This document shows positions 55,415-64,000 of a DNA stretch of 64,000 nucleotides, piece after piece. The stretch comes from Bemisia tabaci (Eukaryota; Arthropoda; Insecta; Hemiptera; Aleyrodidae). Each line of letters opens with the position of its first letter. The stretch's first letter is position 1. The notes beneath the pieces were generated by a model. That model was not told where the DNA came from. It did no database searches and saw nothing but the letters and a program-made list of their open reading frames with translations. The stretch lies in assembly GCF_918797505.1 (NCBI RefSeq), contig NC_092794.1:71089345-71153344 (forward strand), read 5' to 3'. A program made the position numbers and the translations under genes.

Positions 55415-58400
55415 CCCTGCTAAAAATGTTCCATGTGGATTCACGTGGAAATGACCCGATTTCCATGTGATTTCATGGAAATCGTCTGACTTCCATGTCC
55501 TTCGACATGGAAATCATAACGTTTCCATGAAACTCACATGGAAACCAAGTCATTTCCATCAAGCCGTCATGGAAATGAAAACATTTCCTTGTGAGCTCGA
55601 CATGGAAATCATAACGTTTCCATGCAACTCACACGGAAACCAAGTCATTTCCATGAAGTCTTCATGGAAATGAAAATATTTCCTTGTGAGCTCGACATGG
55701 AACTCATAACACTTCCATGCAACTCACACGGAAACCAAGTCATTTCCATCAAGCCTTCATGGAATTGAAAATCCCCTTTTCAGTTCGGCATGGAAATAAA
55801 AATTGCGGCTTTAAACATGAATTTCGCGGATTTAAAATCTTTCAATTTTTGGGCAATTCTAAACTGGACATACGCTCCGACATGCGCAACATGCGAAAAT
55901 TACACATCGGAGCGTGAGTGTCGCGTTTGAAGCATAACTACGATGTTGAAGGCGCTCCGCAAGGTGCGCGCCAAGGAATTATACTCGGTATACGGTTCAA
56001 ACCAGAGATGCAATATTTTATATGTAACTTCATAAAATGAAATTTCGTGAATTCCAATCATTTTTGAAAACTTCTGTGCTATGGGCTCATTATGACATGA
56101 AAAGGAAAAATCTTAAGTTTTGGAAGGGGGGGGGGAAATGAAGGGAAAAAGGAAAAAACCGAAAGAAGAGCTGTACGATCATTGTTGCGGGTTGCATTAG
56201 CAGTCAAATTTTTTCTTCTCAGGCGTATGTTTAGAAAGGAGGTGAAGAAGATCCCCATATCAGGGTGATCGAAAAAAGTCTCAATTTTGGTCATCACTTA
56301 AGTACTTTTTCATCAGAAGGTAGTGTTTAGCATGTTATGTTTTTATCTTCAGTTATTAAATCCTCTAAATTTTTTTGTAAAGAATTTGAAAAGAATTGCT
56401 GGAACCAATTTTTTTTAATGATATGATTTCGATCTCAGCCCCTGAAAATCAAGTACCTGAAATTTTATGAAGCTCAATAATTAAAGAAATGTGCCAAAAT
56501 GTATGATGGATAAAAGCTTAGTATGTACTTACATCTACACTCAAGTGAAAGCAATAATAAGCACAATAATCTTAAAAAGTACATGGTGTACTCAAAGCTC
56601 CTTGATGAAAATTAGGGCCACCCTTTCAGACATACTTTGTGGGCAGGCCATCTATGACAGCCATGGGAACTTGTTTGACGGGTATATGTCAGTATGTAAT
56701 TGATATCAGCGCTTAGACCTTCTTGGACTTGTAGGATTTTCTATATCATAGCAGCGTAGTTTTTCAAAGTTCGCATGTTAGCGGTTCCAAACCCACATGT
56801 ATCTTCCACTAGGCATGTGTAAAGAGAATCTTTCAGCTAAATATGCATCATGCAAAGTAATAATGGATGACATCTGTCATGCAGACATACTCAATAAAAT
56901 AGAAAATGAACAAACAACACTCACCAACTCGCTCAAATCTGTAATCCCCTGGGTCAGAAAAATCCACTTGAAGACAATAAATCCAAATCTCCGATTAGAA
57001 CTGGTGCAGGTACGAAGGAACTTTTGAAAACACGATGAGTGCATTGTAAAAATATCTAAAGCACTCTTTAACGTAAGAGAAAAATTAGCACCATGATTTA
57101 ATAGCTGATCAATACAGAACACCACTCTCAGAAAAGCACTGACACAACACAATTTTTCAGTTTAGTTTTAGAGGAGAAAGCATTTTTCAAAAGATGCGAC
57201 ATCATAGATCCACAGCTTAAATAATTTCACGATTTACTACGATCATTGATGATATTAAGGTAGCCATCGATTCTCTACCCGACATTCCTTCCACACATGA
57301 CAGGAAACATCTACAGGCATAGAGCAAATGGCACTGAGCAGCAATGTACATCTGATAAGGCAAGCTCTTGGAAGTGTCGATCTGCAAAAATACAAAGCGG
57401 GAGACAGATCATCAAATTGATCTACCTATGGTTAATGGCCGTCCTTGGAGACAGACAATAAACTACGTAACAATATATCAACCACCTTTTGATAACAGAA
57501 CGAATTTAAAATGAGAGCAAGACCCTTCCTTATGGAGGGAGGGCCAAGAAACATTTAAAAACGGAACATTTTACTACTTACAGGTCTGAGCTACTGAATA
57601 TAATACATTCCACCAGTCAATAAAATTTTAAATTTTGAATGCTGATCATTTGATGGATAACCTGATTGCCAGTGTACATTGAGTTGAAACCAGTTGAAAC
57701 ATCTGATACGTAGAGCGGTTCATTCTTATAGAAGCTTTCGTAAGTAGTTCCAGATAGGTACTTTAAAATTAGACACCGGTCAAATGTAGTACAAGAGAGG
57801 AAATGGGTGCAACAAAACTTTAATTGTCCTTGATTCTTTTGTGAAAGGTGTGAAAGTGAAAAATTATTCATTAAATTACTTACTTGAGGTGATGTGAGAG
57901 ATAAATATAACCTAACTTTTGTGAAGATGTTCCTAGTTCCTGGAATAATCGTTCCTTGCCGATACTTCCAGGGTTGTATTTATTATCTAAATAATTATCA
58001 GGCAAATGTTTTCAAAAGGATTAAAATACAAAAACTGGCTTTCTCTAATCATTATAGCGGCTGATTTTCACTCATTTTCATACGCAACCTCGATAAAAAG
58101 GCAAAAGGCGGAACCGCGGAATGGTTCCTCGTCCAACTGTTCGATGTCCAACTCGCACTCGGAACTCCGGAGTCCGGACCATTGTTCAATTCAATCCACC
58201 CAGCCAGCCAAGCCATGCCATGCCGTGAATTTAAAAATGAAAACTTAATTTGATCTACTTTTCATGATTCTTAACGAAGAATCGATCGTATTATCGGCGT
58301 CTACTTGACTATACTCAGTTTCATCGAACACAGGTAAATTATCTCTCTTTCACTTCTTGATGACGGACACACCTAAGTATGAGCCTGTCACCTTGTACTT

Positions 58401-60127
58401 ACATTACACATTTGTCATGTCAAGCTATACTGATCAAGTAACTCGAGTTTAATTTTCTTAGCCGATTTACGATTCAGTCGATATTTTCTAACGAGCGAGG
58501 TAATCGTGAATTCTATTCTCTTGGTTTGCGAATGCATTTACTACCATGTGCTATTCCTAACCGTAGTTACGAAGTTGATCGAAGAGTCTACGTCTAATAA
58601 ATCTATCCACTCCTTCCGTGGGAAGGGAGATAATCTTTCATCTATTTAGCATTGAAGGGAAAGACCAGAATCAAGATGGTGGATCTTATGTTGCACTCTC
58701 TAAGTGCAAATCTTATTATCCGCGGACTTCATCACAAGTAGAAACTTCCCAACTCTTGCAGGCGAGTGCTGAAGGTAGTCTGTTGGAACATCCTCATACT
58801 GCCTGCATTTTCCTTGTGTCTTCAAAAGAATCAAGGACAATTAAAGTTTTGTTGCACCCATTTCCTCTCTTGTACTACATTTGACCGGTGTCTAATTTTA
58901 AAGTACCTATCTGGAACTACTTACGAAAGCTTCTATGAGAATGAACCGCTCTACGTATCAGATGTTTCAACTCAATGTATACTGGCAATCAGGTTATCCA
59001 TCAAATGATCAGCATTCAAAATTTAAAATTTTATTGACTGGTGGAATGTATTTTATTCAGTGGCTCAGACCTGTAAGTAGTAAAATGTTCCGTTTTTAAA
59101 TGTTTCTTGGCCCTCCCTCCATAAGGAAGGGTCTTGCTCTCATTTTAAATTCGTTCTGTTATCAAAAGGTGGTGGATATATTGTTACGTAGTTTATTGTC
59201 TGTCTCCAAGGACGGCCATTAACCATAGGTAGATCAATTTGATGATCTGTCTCCCGCTTTGTATTTTTGCAGATCGACACTTCCAAGAGCTTGCCTTATC
59301 AGATGTACATTGCTGCTCAGTGCCATTTGCTCTATGCCTGTAGATGTTTCCTGTCATGTGTGGAAGGAACGTCGGGTAGAGAATCGATGGCTACCTTAAT
59401 ATCATCAATGATCGTAGTAAATCGTGAAATTATTTAAGCTGTGGATCTATGATGTCGCATCTTTTGAAAAATGCTTTCTCCTCTAAAACTAAACTGAAAA
59501 ATCGTGTTGTGTCAGTGCTTTTCTGAGAGTGGTGTTCTGTATTGATCAGCTATTAAATCATGGTGCTAATTTTTCTCTTACGTTGAAGAGTGCTTTAGAT
59601 ATTTTTACAATGCACTCATCGTGTTTTCAAAAGTTCCTTCGTACCTGCACCAGTTCTAATCGGAAATTTGGATTTATTGTCTTCAAGTGGATTTTTCTGA
59701 CCCAGGGGATTACAGATTTGAGCGAGTTGGTGAGTGTTGTTTGTTCATTTTCTATTTTACTGAGCATGTCTGCATGGTCCAAATATCATGTGCTCCCATT
59801 GGGACGCTTGTCTCCTTTGTCTTGATTCTAAGATTTATTTAATTTCCGTGAGCAATTTGGATGGTACTGAAACCTTCTTGTGATCATTTTTCATGCAAAT
59901 GGTTTTGTTTCCATGAAAAATTGTCACGGAAATGATTTCGTTTCCATGAAAAATTTTCACGGAAATGATTTCGTTTCCATGAAAAATTTTCATGGAAATA
60001 AGCCACATGGAAATCAGCCACACGGAAATCAGCCACATGGAAATATTTCCTGTTCCATTTTTCCGTGTCATTTTTTCATGGAAATCAACTTCATGGAAAT
60101 CATCCACACGGAACATTTTTAGCAGGG
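55415..60127. mobile_element. Nested transposon with CCCTGCTAAAAATGTTCC ends, AT duplication and TTTCCATG arrays
   Basis: The ends match over about 27 bp with one difference, starting CCCTGCTAAAAATGTTCC. AT flanks both sides (55413-55414, 60128-60129). The subterminal arrays (55428-55800, 59890-60115) contain well over a dozen TTTCCATG or CATGGAAA words. The centre has a large inverted repeat (56878-57841 and 58823-59776). Frames in it (for example 56797-57027, ending at a CAG/GTACG donor-like site) are weakly protein-like, but no transposase was identified. Confidence 0.7.
56878..59776. repeat. Inverted repeat with 960-bp arms inside the nested transposon
   Basis: 56878-57841 and 58823-59776 are near-identical inverted copies around a unique spacer of about 980 bp. 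One strand of the arm shows an open stretch (about 56797-57010) ending at a donor-like CAG/GTACG, so the arm may hold an exon of an unidentified gene, duplicated by the inversion. Mirror frames occur in the right arm. The spacer has a GC-richer patch (58090-58220) and no recognised domain. Confidence 0.75.
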
Positions 60128-60494
60128 ATTGCAGAAATCGCAAACCATTTTTTGCCATTTTAGCAATTAATTTTTAAATATTACAAAAATATTTATAAAA
60201 TATTTTTTACACAATATTAAACAAATATTTTTAAACTAATATTTCTAAAATAATTTTAAAATATTTTGTAAATATATTTTACAAACTGTTTTAAAAGTAA
60301 TTACATAAATATATTTTGTAAATATATTTAAAACATTTTTATAAATATATTGTTACAATATTGTCATGAAATATTTTAGCAATATTGTCAACATATTTCT
60401 GCAGTGTATTTAAGGAAATATTTACATGACAATATTGTTTCAATATTGACAATATTGCTGCAATATTGCTGTAATATTTCGTGTTGGGCGGGTA

Positions 60495-60935
60495 ACACCA
60501 AACCTCTCAATAAAATTCGCTTAATGAGAAGCATAAGTTCTAGTCATTGCGGGCATTTATGTGCAATTTTACGTGAGCTGTGCGGGGCGACCAACAAGCG
60601 GATCCTCCATGCACAAGGATAAGGTAGCAATCAGGTCTTTTTCAGGAACCTTGTCGTCCCTGCTGTACTGGAAGGCGCATGAACTTCAACTTTTATCTGG
60701 ACTGCCTTTTGCAATTGAATGTTAGAAGGGCGTAAGTAAAAAACTCATGGGCTCTAGCGTCCTGCGTAATCAACAAGAGCCAGGGCTCATGAGTTTTTAT
60801 ATTCACCCCGTCTTACTTATTTGCAGCTTATACTTGACTTTTGAAATCCACGTATCCCGACCAAAAACTGAAGCTGGGAGTTTTTCATCGGATGGCCAGC
60901 GTCACAACCACTTCGAAATAAACACTCGTGACGTC
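60495..60935. other. Short gap, nothing recognised
   Basis: Sequence between the right end of the large element and the second hAT MITE. No ORF of interest. Confidence 0.35.
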
Positions 60936-61096
60936 CAGTAGCGTGGCATGCTTTGCGATATATCGACTGATCTGCCATTTAAACCTATGGAAAAGGATCG
61001 ATAAACAGGTTCACAACAAACATCTTAATAATCGATTATTTTCCACAGCTTCAAATGGGGAAATATCGATGGATCGAAAAGCACGCCACGCCACTG
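60936..61096. mobile_element. hAT MITE, copy 2 (related to 54199-54363)
   Basis: It starts CAGTAGCGTGGCATG and ends CACGCCACGCCACTG. Its interior shares ATTTAAACCTATGG and ATCGATA words with the first copy. The flanks GTGACGTC and GTAACGTC form an 8-bp duplication with one difference. It is more diverged than copy 1. Confidence 0.75.
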
Positions 61097-61707
61097 GTAA
61101 CGTCACTGTTTTTCACCGTTGCCGTGCCGATTCACGCAACCTCAACATTCGGTAAAATATCCCTACGTTCGGATTTGATAATATAATGAAAATTTTACAG
61201 TTCACGGAGCTCATGGTGCTGATCTAGCCTCGGACGGACACGTTTGCATGAAAAATTGGAATGGAACTTTGCATTGAACACTCCGTTGGATATAAACAAA
61301 GAAAATGAATGCAAACTTCAAAGCGGACTCGCATTGTTGGAACTCTGAAGATCTGAATAGCGGTCGAAGAATTTACAGCAGTGGAAGATGAAAATTACGA
61401 TGTGGAATTAGAATTACTCCGGGGTCAGGGGGAGGAGTGGGGGTTGGGGACACCAGAGACCAGAACCAGGGCCAAGACCGAAGACCGGGATACGGCCCGG
61501 GATAGGGAGTGAATGATGGACAAAGCACGACGCCTGCTTGGACGCGTGTGTTTCTATACCTATTAAATCGCAATTGTGGAGATGCAGTCAAGGTAATAGA
61601 CCCCGAGGTAAGACGCAACCTTGATCCGGGTCATGATGCAATTGCAGTCACGTCGTCCTCCCATCTGCACACTGCACCCCTGCACAGCACTGTCATACAC
61701 GGCCGTG
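61097..61707. other. Gap with a G-rich patch, nothing recognised
   Basis: A GC-rich patch around 61420-61510 contains short purine-rich repeats (GGGG, AGACC, AAGACC). No gene was recognised. Confidence 0.35.
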
Positions 61708-61950
61708 CCGAAGAAAAACGCCGTATGAGCCTTCAGACGTTGCCAAGTTTCCTCCGATAAAAACCGAATTTACTGGGAAAGTTACGAATATTATCTTCCA
61801 AAACTTTCAGACAATTTTTTACGCAATTTAATCTAAAATATCCGAAAATGTCGAGGAAAAACATGCATGAATGTTGTCAAAAATATATGTTTTATGAAAT
61901 GAAATTTGGCAACCCTCGAATGTCCATACGGCGTTCTTCCTTAGCACAGT
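61708..61950. mobile_element. MITE copy 1 (CGCCGTATGAGCCTTCAGA ends)
   Basis: The left arm (AACGCCGTATGAG, GTTGCCAAGTTTCC) and the right arm (GGCAACCCTCGAATGTCCATACGGCG) are imperfect complements around an AT-rich centre of about 150 bp. No ORF. A sister copy lies at 62160-62403. Confidence 0.6.
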
Positions 61951-62104
61951 CACAAGGCACAGCTAATGGTAAATACTTACAGCTACGTGTGACTCTGATC
62001 TAGTATCCTCCGCCATGCAGTCTGTCGTACTCGGGCCAACACAGATCCCCCCAATTATTTTGGTCCCAGCCACATATTGTATGGGTTTACATCATACTAC
62101 TACC

Positions 62105-62150
62105 GACGTGTTGTGGAGAAACGCCGTATGAGTATTCGAATGTTGCCAGA
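62105..62150. repeat. Fragment of the same MITE family
   Basis: A single end (AACGCCGTATGAGTATTCGAA, TGTTGCCAG) without a partner arm, directly before copy 2. Confidence 0.5.
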
Positions 62151-62159
62151 TCTGCTGTG

Positions 62160-62403
62160 CTAAGGATGAGCGCCATATGAGTCTTCAGACTTTGCCAAAG
62201 TTCCGTTGATAAACTAAAAATTTTCGAGGAAATCTGTGGATATTTTTCTGTCGATCTCTCAGAGACTTTTATTTTTAAAGGCTCTATAAATTGACTGAAT
62301 ATTTTTTAAAAAAAAAATATTCATACCCCTCCTCAAAAATTAGTATTTTATCGGAGGAAATTTGGCAGCTCTCGAATGTTCAAATAGTGTTTTTCTTAGC
62401 GGA
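62160..62403. mobile_element. MITE copy 2
   Basis: Left end GCTAAGGATGAGCGCC, ATGAGTCTTCAGA, TTGCCAAAG. The right end is its imperfect complement (GGCAGCTCTCGAATGTTCAAA, TTCTTAGCG). Same internal layout as copy 1 but with many differences. No ORF. Confidence 0.6.
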
Positions 62404-63873
62404 AATTTTTTCAGGTGAAGGGTGGATCTGGGATCAAGGATCTGTGCAAATTTCTCATCGAAATTTTCAGATGTAAAATTTTGAGTAAAAAACTCTAAAA
62501 AAATCAAAGAAAAATGTTCATGAGAGACCCGGGGACTTTGTATTTTATCAGAAAAACTGTTGCTACTTTTTAATGGCAATACAACAATTATTCTAGTTAG
62601 CAAAGCACATTAGAGATGGTATTCATGGTGTTATTATTCCTTTAACCAGCACTCAAGCTCTGATCCTTTGCATCCACGACTCAGGCTAAAATTTTGAGAG
62701 GCAACCGAAAATCATTAGGACTTAATATCTGCTTGAGAGTCATGATCACTCAAATAAGTAACATGCAAACTGATGTTAATTTCAATGAGTTATCAAATTA
62801 AGGACATTTCAAGCAGTGCCCTGAAATTCTGGCATTCAGTTATGATCAAAAAGGACCTCTCACAAGAAAAGAAAAATGGGCCGATAACGAACACATTTCT
62901 AAAAATTTCAGTCTACAGAGCTGTTTTGAATAAAACTGCTCCTAATTTTTCTGCAAGAAAACAGATGATACGTAAAATTTTGCCGTCAACCCTTAAAATT
63001 CAAGTCAAAAACTAAATCGAAAAATAAAACAAGTCACTTCAGTTATTTACTTAAATTGTGTAAGGAAGGAACATTAATATTTTATCTCTCTAACAGATTT
63101 TCTGCGTTGTTTATAAAGGTCTAAAAATACTTTCGCAATCAACTTAAAAAAAAGAAGAGGAAGAAAAAGAAAAAAAAGTTCCTCCACTTTATACGTTATC
63201 TGCGCAGTAATGCGATCCTTCGTCTGTCTTTCGATGCCTCTAGGTACTCACAATCAGATTATCATTTAAAATTTTTGCGTCGCTAATTTTACGTTCATCA
63301 GATGCATCAGGCAGAGCTTGCGAAGAGGGAGCGAAAGCAAAATAAGTAAATCGACGCACGATTTTATGAAGAGGAAAAATAAATAATGTGGAACAGAGTT
63401 GACACGAAAGATTTCGCAACAAGTCTTACTATCGCACTAACTCGACGGTCAAGGCTAAACAGACTGCACTCTCCTAGAATGGAGGTTCCGCGTTTGCCAT
63501 TTATTTCCACTGAAAAAGATTAAATAAAATTCATACCCGAGAAAATTCTCTACAACAAAAAGGATATGATAACCGGCTCGGGAGAATGTATGGTGAATGT
63601 GGAAGTAAGAAAACAAAGTGTGACGTTGAAGATTTCTCGTCAGATCTCACTTTTTCAACGGGAAATTAATTATAGTAGTTCCTTGCTTGTTTATTCATTT
63701 TGCCTAATTTCATGTAAACGATTCTGGAAGAGTGTGAAGCAATGAAATTTATTTGTTTTTCTATGAGGAACAGAGATTTTGAAGCTTCTCGTTGAAATTA
63801 GATTTTATTGACTCTCACCATTGATATGATTTCACTAATTGTGATTTTGCTGTTCTTGAATTTGCATTTGTAG
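62404..63873. other. AT-rich intergenic or intronic stretch
   Basis: No element was recognised. The last bases form a pyrimidine-rich region and TTTGTAG acceptor (63871-63873) for the exon that follows, so at least the right part is probably intron. Confidence 0.45.
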
Positions 63874-64000
63874 CGTTTTGCCGGCAGCAAACTTTTCCCG
63901 CCCCAAATTCAAACTCCGACCGGTTGTGGCCCCGACTACCCCAGCCCGTACCCTGGCGGAGGCGGTCGGAACTACAACCAGTCTAAGTCGTCTCTCAGCG
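63874..64000 (+). CDS. Exon of a host gene, running off the window
   Basis: It begins right after a splice acceptor (TTTGCATTTGTAG). One frame is open throughout, beginning with Arg (CGT), with 42 codons plus one base. It is Pro/Gly/Ser/Tyr-rich (PQIQTPTGCGPDYPS, GGGGRNYNQ) and far more GC-rich than all flanking DNA, as expected of coding sequence in an AT-rich genome. No domain can be named from this piece; an extracellular or low-complexity linker region is likely. No upstream exon was identified in the window. The other two frames were not preferred because this one alone has a balanced linker-like composition. Confidence 0.6.

Larger units (their letters stand above)
54396..60492. mobile_element. 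Transposon with CCCGCCCAACACG ends, TA duplication and CAATATTG arrays
   Basis: The terminal repeats CCCGCCCAACACG and CGTGTTGGGCGGG extend into AAATATT. TA directly flanks both ends (54394-54395, 60493-60494). The subterminal regions 54407-54575 and about 60180-60480 are dense with AATATTG, CAATATTG and AAATATTT words in both orientations. The 6.1 kb include a tRNA-like head (54704-54790, minus strand), a stretch with many TTTTGCNAAA-type words (55210-55410), and a nested element of 4.7 kb. No transposase was recognised. Confidence 0.7.

Overview
The window reads as nuclear DNA of an arthropod, most likely an insect and perhaps a hemipteran. The evidence is indirect: Jockey-type and RTE-type non-LTR retrotransposons, a Gypsy element, a Polinton/Maverick (adintovirus-like) remnant, many hAT and Tc1/mariner-like miniature elements, tRNA-derived SINE heads, and GT-AG bounded candidate exons. 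No bacterial operons, rRNA genes or CRISPR arrays were seen. Almost everything recognisable is mobile DNA or its debris. The best host-gene signal is one exon running off the right edge (63874-64000).

Left part (1-20.6 kb). The first 4.5 kb is low-information sequence with one MITE and a few weak coding fragments on the minus strand. A full-length Jockey-like element (4488-9599) follows, with a 13-bp target-site duplication, a poly(A) tail, an intact ORF1 and an ORF2 broken by one base in a T-run. From 10.6 to 20.6 kb lies a decayed Polinton-like element. On the minus strand it has a protein-primed family B DNA polymerase in three frames, a small 23-residue-repeat protein and a hypothetical gene. 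On the plus strand it has the C-terminal half of an FtsK/HerA-type packaging ATPase followed by two tightly packed genes typical of this group. MITEs, tRNA-like heads and a GC-rich hairpin module have inserted into it.

Middle (20.6-45.7 kb). This is a series of long foldback elements (20.66-21.60, 23.0-24.3, 24.98-25.5, 34.76-37.33, 40.78-44.12 kb). It also holds a full-length RTE element with an intact 958-residue ORF and a 14-bp target-site duplication (26.7-29.95 kb). Next comes a TA-flanked 4.56-kb element that contains a tRNA-like head split by a second element. A Jockey relic at 38-39 kb carries an ACT-microsatellite-bearing hAT MITE. A roughly 135-bp minisatellite arranged as dimers occupies 44.2-45.5 kb.

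Right part (45.7-64 kb). A 5'-truncated Gypsy pol (47.07-49.86 kb) has an RT active-site D-to-N change and one stop codon, followed by a probable 3' LTR. A 1.43-kb palindromic element follows, then a 6.1-kb element (54396-60492) that itself contains a 4.7-kb element. Two related hAT MITEs, a pair of other MITEs and the terminal exon complete the window.

The most interesting pattern is a set of three elements (30923-34089, 54396-60492, 55415-60127). Their termini read CCC...GGG, each is flanked by a 2-bp direct repeat (CA, TA, AT), and each has long subterminal arrays of its own short, often palindromic motif (GTTGNAAC, CAATATTG, TTTCCATG). None encodes a transposase that I can recognise. They look like one unrecognised or poorly described transposon group, possibly near the 2-bp-TSD group ISL2EU, which is an inference only.
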